Of a stretch of 64,000 nucleotides of DNA, positions 10,137 to 21,701 are shown piece after piece. The translations under genes were made by a program, and so were the position numbers. The stretch is from positions 1 through 64,000 of the forward strand of contig JBAKBP010006616.1 in assembly GCA_037953745.1 (NCBI GenBank), read 5' to 3'. Below the pieces are notes generated by a model. It was given only the letters and a program-made list of their open reading frames with translations, was not told where the DNA came from and made no database searches. The stretch comes from Lithodes maja. Taxonomy: Eukaryota; Arthropoda; Malacostraca; Decapoda; Lithodidae. Each line of letters begins with the position of its first letter. The stretch's first letter is position 1.

Positions 10137-11335
10137 CTACGCCTGATCCTCCACCCTCAACAAACAGTCTGCAATCACATTCTCACAACCGGCAATATGG
10201 CGAATGTCTAGATTGTATTCTTGCAACATGAGTGACCAACGTGTCAGCCTCATATTCCGGTTGTGGAATTGGTTCAGAAATTTAAGAGGGTGGTGATCGG
10301 TGTAAATCACCACGACTGGCCCGTAGGCAGGAACATATACTTCAAAGTGCCTGAGCGCCAACACTATTGCCAGCAGTTCTTTCTCCACCACAGAGTAGTT
10401 TTTCTGAGCGGAATTAAACTTCTTGGAAAAGAAACTGACTGGATGCTCCAAACCTTCCTCGTCTGTTTTCATTAAGACGGCACCAGCCCCTACACCGCTG
10501 GCATCTGTTGCCAGCTGGAACGGTCTTTCAAAGTCAGGGGCCCTGAGGATTGGGTGAGTGCATAGTAGGTGCTTGACCAGCGAAAAAGCCCTTTCACACT
10601 CAGGTGCCCACTTGAACTTTTTCTCTTTTGCTAGCAAATCTGTCAGGGGAGCTAACACAGTAGAATAACCCCGAATGAAGCGGCGATAGTAACCGATCAT
10701 GCCCAAAAATCTCCTGATCTGCCGCTTGGTGGACGGCCTGGGGAACTGGTTAATAGCCTGTATCTTGTTTTTTTTTTGGGGGGGCATACCTGGCCTAACC
10801 CGACCACAAACCCAAGATACTGCACAGTTGCCCGGACAAAGTCGCACTTGCCCAGATTGACCACCAAGCTGGCCTCACTGAGCTTCCGAAACAAGGCTTC
10901 TATGTACTCACAGTGACTCTCAAAGTTGTCATCGTAGATTACAACGTCATCTAGGTAGACAGTGCAGTTAGGGATGTCAGCTACTAACTCATTCATAAGA
11001 CTCTGGAAGGTTGCTGGGGCATTTTTAAGGCCATACGGCATCACATTGCAACGGTAGGTGTTCCCATCAACCACAAACCCGCATACCCCGTTTGCCCGCT
11101 CAGACAAGGGCACCTGCCAGTAGCCTTTCACTAGGTCTACCTTAGTTAGAAACTGTGCCTTACCAATCTTGTCTACACTATCGTCAACACGGGGAAGGGG
11201 ATAAGCATTGGTTGGAGTCAACCCGTTCAATCTCCGAAAGTCAATGCAGAAGCGAACCTTCCCGTCAGGCTTGGGCTGCAGAGTGACAGATGTCCACCTA
11301 ACTGCCCCCTTCTCAATCAGCCCCCGTTCCAACAT
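10137..11335 (-). pseudogene. Element A reverse transcriptase-RNase H, frameshifted
   Basis: Copies element RNA into DNA and degrades the RNA strand. RT motifs: CIDFRRLN, KVDLVKGYWQVPL, PYGLKNAPATF and the active-site box YLDDVVIY. The RT connection (GMIGYYRRFI, LAPLTDLL) and RNase H (ATDASGVGAGAVL, VEKELLAIV, TDHHPLKF, GCENVIAD) follow. The frame changes between RT and connection near a T10-G7 homopolymer (10768-10784, plus strand). This could be a real mutation or a base-calling error. Otherwise the catalytic residues are present. It lies directly downstream of integrase, not upstream as in typical Gypsy elements. Confidence 0.85.
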
Positions 11336-11340
11336 ATACT

Positions 11341-12938
11341 CTAACTCCGCTCTGAGGGCTGGGAGTTTAATGGGTGGAATTCTGTAGGTACTGATTTAAA
11401 GGGGGGGTGATCTCCCACGTCCACGTCATGCACCACTCGAGTTGTGAGGCCTGGATGCTCTGCAAACACAGTGGGGTATGAAGCAAAAAGGCGCTGCATG
11501 GCTGCACGCTGTTGCTCAGGCAGGTGCACTAGAGCATCGTCAGCCACCTGTCTGGAGTTCCCCGCCCACTGGTCAGCAGAGACATGACACTCCCAGTTAT
11601 CCTCCACCTGGGCTTCACTGTCCCTCACTCCTTCTCCTCCATGACCACTGCAGGTCAACACAGGGACAGCGAGAGGCTCAGGGGGGCGCCTCACAAACTC
11701 TTTCACCAGATTCACATGGCACAGCTGATTCTTTTTACGCCTATCTGGAGTAGCCACAAGATAGTCTAGGTCAGAGATCTTTTTTACCACCTTATAAGGA
11801 CCAGCATACTTGGCGGACAACGGATGACCTGGCAGAGGTAACAGAATCAACACCTCCTGCCCCACCTTAAACTCCCGGAGTTTTGTCTTCTCATCGTACC
11901 TGTCCTTCATAAGTGTTTGCGACCCTACCAAATTCCTACCTGCCAACTCTAGGCTTCTCAGCATTCTCTCTCTACTCTCGAGGACATACTTTAACATGAA
12001 ACATGGTTTTGCTGTGCCCTCCCAGATTTCTCTAACCATTTTGAGGGGGCCTCTGACCTGATGTCCGAAAACTAACTCATTGGGACTGAACCCTAGGCTT
12101 TCACCAGGTACCTCCCGAGCAGCGAATAATACGTAGGGCTACCAAAGATCCCAATCCTTGCCATTCTCAACACAGTAACAACGTAGCATGCTTTTCAGAG
12201 TCGAGTGCCACCTCTCCAACACCCCTTGACTCTCTGGGTGATAGGCTGAAGAGACAACTGTACTGATACCGTGCTGCTGCATGGTCTGTTTGAAAAGGTT
12301 AGAAGTAAAGTTGGACCCTTGGTCTGACTGCAATTCCTGTGGGTACCCGTACCTAGAACAGTACAATAGCAAGTTACGAACAACAGTATTAGCAGTACCA
12401 GTTCGCATGGGGTATGCATTCGGATAACGGGTGGCAACATCCATGATTGTGAGGAGGAACTTGTTGCCTGCACTAGTAGGGGGTAGAGGGCCAACCATGT
12501 CGATTATAACCTTACTGAATGGTGGCCTGATTACAGGAATAGGGTGTAACGGAGCATTGGGAATACACTGGTTTGGTTTACCTACTGTCTGGCAGGTACT
12601 GCACATTGCCACCCATGACGCCACATGTGCCTTCATACCTGGCCACCAAAACAATTTCGCCAATGCTGCTACTGTCTTACGTACACCCAAATGCCCTGCC
12701 AACGGTACATCATGCGCCAACCTCAGTAGGCTATCACGGCACACACTAGGCACTACCAACTGGTCAACCACTCTCGACCCACCCTCCCAACTCCGTCTGG
12801 GATCTAGAAAACGCCTGTACAATATGCCCTCCACACGAAAGAAGTCCCCGGGCTTTGCATCCCCGTCCTCATCAAGTTCAATCGCACCGTTACTACACTT
12901 CTGAAGCTCAGGATCATCTATCTGCAGCCGACAGATAT
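11341..12938 (-). pseudogene. Element A integrase with C-terminal domain, located before RT
   Basis: Inserts element DNA into the genome. It reads, on the minus strand, H..H..CSTC zinc-binding domain (AGHLG, WWPGMKAHV), the catalytic core with IIDMVGPL (D), QSDQGSNF (D) and HPESQGVLERW (E), then a C-terminal domain with LRSLELAGRNL, KVGQEVLILLP and GPYKVVKKI. A linker with the segment RLFASYPTVFAEHPGL leads into RT. A TAG interrupts after DWDLW near 12139. The HPESQG.LER form and the placement before RT fit Gmr1-type elements. The upstream part of the frame continues to the insertion point of element B at 12938. Confidence 0.85.
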
Positions 12939-14737
12939 TGTGACGTTGACCACTCCGTTAGAACCGCATGGCTTGTCCTACAGTGACTCGCTAGGATCGC
13001 CAGGGCAGTGGATGGGGCTACAGTTTATGTATTAGAGTGTGCTTTATTTCATATGAAAGCTCGTGTCATGGGCAGTCCAGAAAGGCTCTTTGTTTTCGCC
13101 CATGTCAAGGCTTTATATATCTAATTGTAAAGTATATGTTTTATCATTAACTAGTAATGATGGGATCTGGGAGAGAGAGAGAGAGTAGAACAGAGTGAGA
13201 GGGGGCGCGCAGTGTTTTTTGTCCCGCTCGATGACGTCACGGCTGGCTGCCTCGCGGGGGTTGGTGGAGAGAGGCCCTTACCATGCTGCAAGCTTTGCTA
13301 GTGGTTAGATGACTTGTAACCGCTCTTTTCCCACGCGGCTCGAGCTAGTGCGAGTATATATATACAGTTCCTCGCCACTCTCTCCCTTAGATCTGGTTTC
13401 TAGAACACACTCATCTTTTTTCCCTTGCTATCTGTCTCCGCTCCGTACCTGAGAATCTTTTCCTCTGCCTATCTCTCTCATTTTCCATATCTTTCACCAC
13501 CTTTTATTAATATTATACCCCCTCTGGTTAACTCTGCAAAATCAGCTTCATGCTGGCCAGTTGTATTGTGTGTTAAGGTCTGATATAGCCTATGTATGTT
13601 AGTTGTTAAGATAAGTGGATCACGAAGCATTGGTTGGCATTTATATTGTTTAGTACTGCTTCCTTTAGTTATTAGTGTTCTGCTGGATTAGATAATGCTA
13701 GACTAGGAGTCTGATATTCTAAGGTATTGTTTCCTATGAGTGCTGGCTTCAGTTAAAAGCGGCACGACATACCTGAGAACTGGAGTTGATTGAGTAAATT
13801 CTAGTCTGTGTGCCATTGAGAGTAGAGCATGCACGAATGAGGGTTTTTTGCCTATACCATTCTGCACTGTTCTAGTCTCGATTGTTTGTCTTTGAGGTAC
13901 GCCAGGAGAACGCTTAATACTTCGGTATTAAGGTTTCTCAAGAGAGCTACCCTTCATTATAACGTAATATTTGACGCACAGACTTGAGATTTGCACTAGG
14001 CTATGCAGCATGCCATGCGCACCAGTATCTCGTATCATTGACTCTAGCTAGACTTTATCAGTCACAGTAGACATTAAGTATATTAACCTAATTACTCTTT
14101 TTATGCATACCCATTTATTATTACACAAGCATTTCGCAGCCTAGTTTGATGTATGGAGACACAAACGACTTAGGCTCTTTTTGTTGATAGGAATACTGCA
14201 TTGTCGTGGCGATTATTATTAGTGTTGTAGTGTTTAGGATATTCTTGGCTCCGACGGCATTATATTTTCTGCCTTTTTGTGTGCATAGCCTGCACGAGCA
14301 TTGTTCCGCTGCCTGCCTTTTTGGGTTCCATTTCCGATACGAGCATCTTTATAGCATCTAACATTTAAAGAAGATTCCTTGTTAGTGTTGAAGGACTTTA
14401 GTGCACTTTCTTTCATGCAGGAGTGCCTGACATTTATTAATTAAAGTAACGTAAGCTGTAACTTCTCTTACCACCTTACTTTGCATACCATAACCAAGCA
14501 CCTTCGGTTATAGGTAGTAATAGGCTGTTTTCACATAACATTAAGCCTAGAGTAGACGCACATTTATTGAGAGTTTGATAGCCTATTATTGCATATAGAA
14601 CTCTGTAGAGTATTTGTGTTCTTTGTTCACTGGGAATATACTTCAGAGGTTGGAGCTAGCGCTTTCCGTTGTAACATTTATGCCATTACTAGTCCAATGA
14701 ATAAGAGCCCTGATATATTTGAACCCCAGTCGTAACA
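12939..14737 (+). repeat. 5' LTR of element B
   Basis: Carries the promoter. It matches 18987-20783 almost exactly. It contains a GAGAGA run (about 13171), a palindromic TGACGTCA, and a TATATATATA stretch followed by pyrimidine-rich sequence. The small antisense ORF near 14234-14416 appears in both LTRs only because the LTR is duplicated. Confidence 0.92.
13232..13364 (+). promoter_or_regulatory. LTR B core promoter: CRE-like site and TATA box
   Basis: Perfect palindrome TGACGTCA (13232-13239), the consensus CREB/ATF site, lies about 115 bases upstream of TATATATATA (13355-13364). Both recur in the 3' LTR (TGACGTCA at 19280-19287). The promoter role is inferred. Confidence 0.45.
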
Positions 14738-14755
14738 AATGGCGACCTTACCTAG
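14738..14755 (+). promoter_or_regulatory. Primer-binding site of element B
   Basis: TGGCGACC begins two bases after the 5' LTR, as expected for tRNA-primed minus-strand synthesis. TGGCGACC also opens the primer site of Drosophila mdg1/412-type elements, reported to use tRNA-Arg; the tRNA here is inferred. Confidence 0.6.
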
Positions 14756-14955
14756 GATTTGGTGAACCTACATTTATTAGCAGGGAACATTTGTTGTTTT
14801 GGAGAATATTTTGCGGGGATCAGCAAGAATATATTTTTTTTCGCAACATAGTATAGCCCTTGAGTATTTCCGAGAATTTTTGTGTGTATATTGAGGTATA
14901 AGAGTTTGGGGTACTTCTTTTCTGAATATTGGGGTGGGAAATTTTTGTGAGCATC

Positions 14956-17271
14956 ATGTCTTATACCGGATCAGAGGAGAATGGAGACACAGTACGTAAT
15001 GTCGAGACTGAGGAACAGCAGTATGATGAAAGGGTTAATCGGGTGAACTGTGAGGAGGATGCTAGGATATTTTTACAATGGCCTGTTACTGCCGAGCGGT
15101 TGGAGGGTATGGAGCGGTACGGTCTTCAATGCCTGGCCACAGCTATCGGTCATGCGGGTACTAGCGGCATGACCAGGGATAACTTGATAACGTGTGTACT
15201 GGGCAGGGTGACTGGTGAGCGAGATGGGTTGAGTGCTCAGAGCCCTTCGGCCATGCTTCCCCTACACTCGACTCCCAGCCATCCCAGTAGTTTGCCGACC
15301 CCGGGTACGCTTCCGCAGTTGGGTGGTGACTGGCAGGGTGGGTTGCCCCTGGGGGGACCACCAGTAATTTCAAACATTGTAGCACCTTCACCTCCTCAAG
15401 GGTTATCTCCAGAATTATTGTTTAAGCTCGAATTAGCTAAGATCGAAGAGAGAAAATGCCAGCTTCAGCTTCAGCTTGAGCAGCAAATAGAATTAGCCAA
15501 GATAGAAGAGAGAGCCAAGCTAGCAAAAATCCAAGCTGATTTAGAGTCGACTAGGTACTGTGCCGACATGGACGTAGAGAAGTCGCGAGTAGAGGCAACG
15601 GGACAGCGACTTGGGGCTGGTAACCGTGCTCCTGATCAATCTCTCTCGCACTTATTGAAACTGGTTCCGGTGTTTGATGAGAGTGGTGTAACAGAATTTT
15701 TCACACGCTTTGAGAAGAAGTGCCAGGAACACCAGTGGCCAGAGAATAAATGGGCAGCACTTGTATCCTCTAGATTAATAGGCAAGGGTCTTAAAGCCTA
15801 CGATGCGTTACCTTTGGAGTTATGTATTGTGTACGAGGATCTCAAGGAGGCTGTCCTGAGGGCTTACGAATTGCAACCAGAAACGTACCGTTTGAAGTTC
15901 CGGGTTGTAACTAAGGGAAGAGATAGCACCTTTTTGGAACACGCCCGGGACTTGTCCGATGCTATGGGGAACTGGCTCCGATCTGAGAAGGTCACAACAT
16001 TTGATGAAATTAAGCAGTTAATGATGTTGGAGCAGTTCTTTAAGAGCACGGGCGGTGATCTAACTTTGAACTTGAAGGAGAAAAACCCAAGAACTCTAGT
16101 CGAAGCAGCAGAAATGGCTGATCGACGGCTGTCGTTGATTCGGGGTTGCGGGTCCTCACAGAAGTACGATGTAAGTGCTAAGGACCGTTATCCTCCCCCT
16201 CCCCGTAACAATGACACATTTAAACAGAAGAGCCATGAAACTAAAACTGAATCCAAACCTTACATCACACCGTATGTGAAAAGTCAGGGGCCTTTTACAT
16301 CACAGTATAAGCCGAAACCGAAATTTATGTGTTTTAGTTGCCACCAGGAGGGTCATAAGGCAAATGAGTGCCCTAGTCAACCTCCTCCGGCAGCCGTGTC
16401 TTTTGCTCACGGCATTGGAGTGTTCAAGAGAACATCGGAGTTTGTTAGAGGCATTTCTTCCGAGGTAAATACACTGCCAGTGCAGAAGGATCCGGAAGGC
16501 TTATTCCCTGTCCGTGATGCCTTTAGTGACCACAGGGGACTCGGTTGTGTGGAATGGGGGGGTAGAAGACATGAGGTGAGAATTTTGCGTGACACTGGGG
16601 CATCGCAAACACTGTTGAGAAATTTCACTGGTAAACCTGTCAATACGGCGCGGGTGGTTATGGTTCAGGGAGTTAATGCAACAAGGTCATACCCGCTTGT
16701 AAGAATGAAGGTGGAAGTTGATGGTGTGACTCGGGACCTGGATGTAGGAATTGTGGAGAAGTTACCTGTTGGGGGCGTCGACCTCCTTCTCGGCAACGAC
16801 TTTGCGGGACCTACTTCTGAGGCTCCACCCTTGGTCGTTGCCGAGAAGCCGGCCGACGTGAGTAGGGAGGAGCAGGAGTGGGTTGAGAAGTGTCCGGTGC
16901 AGCCTATGGCGTGTGTTGTCACTGGAGATCCTGCATCCAGGGAGTCATATTCTGGTCAACAATCTTTAGATCAGCGGAGGAAGGGTACCGAGAAGGGGTT
17001 GGAAGTTGATGCGGTTGAGAGTTTAGTATCAATGGCCCTTCTCGGGGACTCAGTATTAGGACCAAATATCGAGTCTGAAGAAGACCCAGTAACTGTTGTG
17101 GAAAAGGCAGAGGATGGGCTTAAAAAGACGAAAGAGTTGAAGGAGGACAGTGATGCACAGTCGGGAGATGTAGCAACAAGGTACCCTGACGCGTACCCTA
17201 TGAGAAATGGGTCGGCGAGGACGGTGGTCCGAAGCTTGCTAGTGTATTTTTCCCGGTATGGTTACCCGTAG
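14956..17271 (+). CDS. Element B gag-protease polyprotein, fused in frame to an integrase remnant
   Basis: Structural protein plus protease. I chose ATG 14956 because the same N-terminal region is recognisable in element A. 771 aa. Order: N-terminal region with EEDARIF and YGLQCLAT (about 30-75); Pro/Gly-rich part; coiled-coil-like Glu/Leu/Lys stretch (about 155-205); capsid-like domain (about 230-400, with LSHLLKLVPVFDESGV and AYELQPETYRLKFR); CCHC knuckle starting C459; retropepsin-like active site DTGAS with D546. The last 35 residues, from VATRYPDAYP, are integrase core sequence, joined directly by an internal deletion. It ends at TAG 17269-17271 within the integrase match. Downstream stretches are in the same frame. 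Confidence 0.85.
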   Translation: MSYTGSEENGDTVRNVETEEQQYDERVNRVNCEEDARIFLQWPVTAERLEGMERYGLQCLATAIGHAGTSGMTRDNLITCVLGRVTGERDGLSAQSPSAMLPLHSTPSHPSSLPTPGTLPQLGGDWQGGLPLGGPPVISNIVAPSPPQGLSPELLFKLELAKIEERKCQLQLQLEQQIELAKIEERAKLAKIQADLESTRYCADMDVEKSRVEATGQRLGAGNRAPDQSLSHLLKLVPVFDESGVTEFFTRFEKKCQEHQWPENKWAALVSSRLIGKGLKAYDALPLELCIVYEDLKEAVLRAYELQPETYRLKFRVVTKGRDSTFLEHARDLSDAMGNWLRSEKVTTFDEIKQLMMLEQFFKSTGGDLTLNLKEKNPRTLVEAAEMADRRLSLIRGCGSSQKYDVSAKDRYPPPPRNNDTFKQKSHETKTESKPYITPYVKSQGPFTSQYKPKPKFMCFSCHQEGHKANECPSQPPPAAVSFAHGIGVFKRTSEFVRGISSEVNTLPVQKDPEGLFPVRDAFSDHRGLGCVEWGGRRHEVRILRDTGASQTLLRNFTGKPVNTARVVMVQGVNATRSYPLVRMKVEVDGVTRDLDVGIVEKLPVGGVDLLLGNDFAGPTSEAPPLVVAEKPADVSREEQEWVEKCPVQPMACVVTGDPASRESYSGQQSLDQRRKGTEKGLEVDAVESLVSMALLGDSVLGPNIESEEDPVTVVEKAEDGLKKTKELKEDSDAQSGDVATRYPDAYPMRNGSARTVVRSLLVYFSRYGYP

Positions 17272-18036
17272 GGGCTTCAGTCAGTCCAGGGACCCAACTT
17301 CACTTCTAGCCTCTTTGTACAAGCAATGCCGCAGCATGGGATTGTTGGGGTTGTGTCATCTGCGTATCATCCGGAGAGCCAGGGTGTGTTAGAGCGATGG
17401 CACTCAGCCTTGAAATCTGTGCTTCGTTGTTGTTGCTTTGAGAGTGGGAGGGATTGGGATCTTGGCCTGCCATGTGTTTTGTTTGCTGTGTGGGAGGTAC
17501 CTGGGGAGATTTTGGGATTCAGCCCTAATGAGCTCGTCTTTGGACACCGTGTCAGAGGGCCTCTCCATATGGTTGAAGAAGTATGGGAGGGCGCAGAAAA
17601 ACCTTGTTTTATGCTCAAGTGTGTCCTCAACAGTCGATAACGGATGTTGCGCAGTCTGGAGTTGGCTGGCTGTAATTTGACTAGCTCTCAGGCCCTCATG
17701 AAGGACAGGTACGACCTCAAGGTTGAACTCAGGGAGTTTCACGTGGGTCAGGAGGTGTTGACTCTACTGCCCCTTGTAGGTCACCCCTTATCCGCGAAGT
17801 ACACTGGTCCTTATAGGGTGGTGGAGGAGCTATCGGACCTGGTTTACTTGGTAGCCACTCCAGACACACGGAAGCGCAATCAGTTATGTCATGTTAATCC
17901 CATGAAGGAGTATGGGAGGCACCCCCCTGAGCCTCTCACTGTGCCTGTGATGACGTTTAGCAGTCAAGGTGGAGAAGGAGAACGGGACAGTCAAGCTCAG
18001 GTGGAGGATAACTGGAAGGATAAGAAGTTCAATTAG
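17272..18036 (+). pseudogene. Element B integrase remnant (core end and C-terminal domain)
   Basis: Same frame as gag. It retains the HPESQGVLERW catalytic-Glu segment, the FGHRVRGP region and the C-terminal domain (LRSLELAGCNL, VGQEVLTLLP, GPYRVVEEL). Nonsense codons sit at 17638-17640 (TAA) and 18034-18036 (TAG). Compared with A it lacks the zinc-binding N-terminus and the first catalytic Asp, and the GSN segment has lost its Asp (VQGPNF instead of SDQGSNF). Not functional. Confidence 0.85.
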
Positions 18037-18507
18037 GCGCCTGAGTGTGAGAAGGTGTTTAGAGAAGTAAAACACCTGTTGTGCACTCACCCGATCCTCA
18101 GGGCCCCTGACTTTAGCCTACCTTCCCAACTAGCAACGGAGGCTAGTGGTGTGGGGGCTGGTGCCGTCCTTGTGGAAAAGGACGATGATGGGCTGGAGCA
18201 TCCTGTTAGTTTCTGCTCGGGGAAGTACAATTCGGCCCAGGGGAGCTGCTCTATTGTCGAGGAGGAGCTGCTGGCGGTTGTACTTGCTCTGAGGCATTTC
18301 GAGGTCTGTGTTCCAGCCTATGGTCCGGTCGTTGTAGTTTACCCAGATCATCACCCTCTCAAGTTCTTGGACCAGTTTCACAATCGGAATATGAGGCTGA
18401 CCAGGTGGTCACTACGGTTATTGGTATATAACCTGGACATACGCCATATTGCCGGTTGTGACAACGTGGTTGCAGATGGTCGTTCAAGGGTATATGATCC
18501 TGGGTAG
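18037..18507 (+). pseudogene. Element B RNase H remnant; RT deleted
   Basis: Begins at APECEKVF, which in element A is the end of the RT connection, and continues into RNase H (SGVGAGAVLVEK, IVEEELLAVVLAL, HHPLKFLDQF, GCDNVVADG). The first RNase H Asp in A's ATDAS is Glu here (ATEAS). The whole RT palm and fingers are missing: the sequence jumps from the post-integrase linker to the connection, close to AACTGG/AAGGATAAG at about 18012. The frame is kept through the deletion. Confidence 0.8.
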
Positions 18508-18986
18508 ATTGACACACGGGTAGCCTCCTGCTTTAGTTTGAATAGTATTTTGCGCTTGGTGCTTGTTGGCTCGCGGTTGTAGCCCAGCGTATTGGGTCGT
18601 AAAGCAGGAGTTGAGCGTTTGGTATAGAAGAAAAAACTAGGCTTGCCCCTATAGTGCAGCCGAAATAAACAAATTATAAACATAAAAAAATCAAATAAAA
18701 AACTTTCTTTGATAGTTGAATTTTGTCAGTATGTTATAGCAGTAATTCTGAGTTGCACTCCTCTCAGAATGCTGGGCTAGAGAAGCTCGCTCTTGAGGAG
18801 CATAACTACATATAATTTAACCTACCATATTGTGTTGGGAGGGTTATAATTTTGAAAAATGTTTTGTTGAAGAACTGTGCCAGATATTTTACTGCCGCTG
18901 GGTGATGGGAAGTGGAGATACAGCATGGGTTCTAACCATCAGATTTTTGTGAGCCTTGGGGCCTCTGAGAAAAATCTTGGGAGGGG
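18508..18986 (+). other. Element B 3' untranslated region with polypurine tract
   Basis: Non-coding, AT-rich. GGGAGGGG at 18979-18986 abuts the 3' LTR. Confidence 0.6.
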
Positions 18987-20783
18987 TGTGACGTTGACCA
19001 CTCCGTTAGAACCGCATGGCTTGTCCTACAGTGACTCGCTAGGATCGCCAGGGCAGTGGATGGGGCTACAGTTTATGTATTAGAGTGTGCTTTATTTCAT
19101 ATGAAAGCTTGTGTCATGGGCAGTCCAGAAAGGCTCGTTGTTTTCGCCCATGTCAAGGCTTTATATATCTAATTGTAAAGTATATGTTTTATCATTAACT
19201 AGTAATGATGGGATCTGGGAGAGAGAGAGAGAGTAGAACAGAGTGAGAGGGGGCGCGCAGTGTTTTTTGTCCCGCTCGATGACGTCACGGCTGGCTGCCT
19301 CGTGGGGGTTGGTGGAGAGAGGCCCTTACCATGCTGCAAGCTTTGCTAGTGGTTAGATGACTTGTAACCGCTCTTTTCCCACGCGGCTCGAGCTAGTGCG
19401 AGTATATATACAGTTCCTCGCCACTCTCTCCCTTAGATCTGGTTTCTAGAACACACCCATCTTTTTTCCCTTGCTATCTGTCCCCACTCCGTACCTGAGA
19501 ATCTTTTCCTCTGCCTATCTCTCTCATTTTCCATATCTTTCACCACCTTTTATTAATATTATACCCCCTCTGGTTAACTCTGCAAAATCAGCTTAATGCT
19601 GGCCAGTTGTATTGTGTGTTAAGGTCTGATATAGCCTATGTATGTTAGTTGTTAAGATAAGTGGATCACGAAGCATTGGTTGGCATTTATATTGTTTAGT
19701 ACTGCTTCCTTTAGTTATTAGTGTTCTGCTGGATTAGATAATGCTAGACTAGGAGTCTGATATTCTAAGGTATTGTTTCCTATGAGTGCTGGCTTCAGTT
19801 AAAAGCGGCACGACATACCTGAGAACTGGAGTTGATTGAGTAAATTCTAGTCTGTGTGCCATTGAGAGTAGAGCATGCACGAATGAGGGTTTTTTGCCTA
19901 TACCATTCTGCACTGTTCTAGTCTCGATTGTTTGTCTTTGAGGTACGCCAGGAGAACGCTTAATACTTCGGTATTAAGGTTTCTCAAGAGAGCTACCCTT
20001 CATTATAACGTAATATTTGACGCACAGACTTGAGATTTGCACTAGGCTATGCAGCATGCCATGCGCACCAGTATCTCGTATCATTGACTCTAGCTAGACT
20101 TTATCAGTCACAGTAGACATTAAGTATATTAACCTAATTACTCTTTTTATGCATACCCATTTATTATTACACAAGCATTTCGCAGCCTAGTTTGATGTAT
20201 GGAGACACAAACGACTTAGGCTCTTTTTGTTGATAGGAATACTGCATTGTCGTGGCGATTATTATTAGTGTTGTAGTGTTTAGGATATTCTTGGCTCCGA
20301 CGGCATTATATTTTCTGCCTTTTTGTGTGAATAGCCTGCACGAGCATTGTTCCGCTGCCTGCCTTTTTGGGTTCCATTTCCGATACGAGCATCTTTATAG
20401 CATCTAACATTTAAAGAAGATTCCTTGTTAGTGTTGAAGGACTTTAGTGCACTTTCTTTCATGCAGGAGTGCCTGACATTTATTAATTAAAGTAACGTAA
20501 GCTGTAACTTCTCTTACCACCTTACTTTGCATACCATAACCAAGCACCTTCGGTTATAGGTAGTAATAGGCTGTTTTCACATAACATTAAGTCTAGAGTA
20601 GACGCACATTTATTGAGAGTTTGATAGCCTATTATTGCATATAGAACTCTGTAGAGTATTTGTGTTCTTTGTTCACTGGGAATATACTTCAGAGGTTGGA
20701 GCTAGCGCTTTCCGTTGTAACATTTATGCCATTACTAGTCCAATGAATAAGAGCCCTGATATATTTGAACCCCAGTCGTAACA
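18987..20783 (+). repeat. 3' LTR of element B
   Basis: Nearly identical to 12939-14737. It ends TAACA and is followed by the ATAT target duplication and then element A protease-region sequence. Confidence 0.92.
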
Positions 20784-21701
20784 ATATCCGAAGGAGCCAA
20801 TCTATCTAAGTGCTCCCGGAGCAACTTATGGCCTCCCCCGATACTGGACTGTTCGATCCTATCTTGCTTAAGTGTGTAACGTTGCTGTCTCAGAGTTTTC
20901 TCATGCCCTACCTCCTCACAAAGTGTGACAGGTTCTGGGGCCACTCCGGACCTAAACATTGGTGCTAATACTGAGTCGCCAAGAAGAGCCGCTGGATCAA
21001 AACTCACAAAACTTCTCCCAACTTTAGCTTTCTCCTTCCGACCGTTCCTCAGCTGGTCTAGAGACTGAGGAATAGGCTGTGACACCTTAGATGCACGAGA
21101 TCGGGTGACAACACACGCCATCTGCTGTAATTGACACCTCTCGACCAACTCCTGCCCCTCCCTACTCACGTCGGCCGCCCTCTCGGCAACGACTAAGGGT
21201 GGAACCTCAGAAGTAGGCACCGCAAAGTCGTTACCGAAAAGAAGGTCGACGCCCTCTACTGGCAGTTTCTCTATGATTCCAACATCTATCTCTCGTGTCA
21301 CACCATCAACCTCCAGCTCCACTCGAACCAACGGGTATGACCGTGTAGCATTAATACCCTGCACCACAACTACCCGTGCCGCGTTTATAGGTTGGCCTGT
21401 AAATTTTTCATCTGAGTCTGGGATGCACCTGTATCACGCAACAACTCCAACCCATGCTTGCAACCAGCCCAAATCACGCAGCCACGCCCTCTATGGTCGC
21501 AAAAATCATCGCGGACAGGTTTCGAGCCTTCCGGACACTCCTTCACTGGCTGTGCCGCATCTGACATATCATCCCGGGTAAACGCAGAAGACCTCAGAGT
21601 CACCCCAATGTTGCTAGCCAAAAGACACGACTGCTGCAGGTTGGTTACTAGGGCAGGAACGTGCAAAATGCCCCTTTTTATGACACTTAAAACACTCTAC
21701 T
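20784..21701 (-). pseudogene. Element A protease region
   Basis: Minus strand. The retropepsin-like active site DTGAS lies near 21430, preceded by HRGRGCVIWAGCKHGLELL and followed, after a frameshift between about 21385 and 21367, by the VDGVTREIDVGI and GVDLLFGNDFA segment. The CCHC knuckle lies just upstream (about 21690) in a frame different from gag. The frame runs into the insertion site of element B at 20784 and its natural continuation resumes at 12938. Confidence 0.8.

Larger units (their letters stand above)
12939..20783 (+). mobile_element. Gypsy-type LTR retrotransposon B, nested in A, internally deleted
   Basis: LTRs 12939-14737 (1799 bp) and 18987-20783 (1797 bp), both TGTGACG...TAACA. 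An ATAT target duplication lies at 12935-12938 and 20784-20787. By eye there are about nine substitutions and one 2-bp indel between the LTRs (about 0.5%), so it is young and younger than A, as nesting requires. Primer site TGGCGACC at 14740-14747; polypurine tract 18979-18986. Gag-protease is intact, but RT, the integrase zinc domain and first catalytic Asp are deleted. The sequence is a close relative of A, while the LTR sequence differs. Confidence 0.92.

Noticed and set aside
14234..14416. 60-codon minus-strand ORF repeated at 20280-20462
   Set aside because: Duplicate through the LTRs of element B; no domain.
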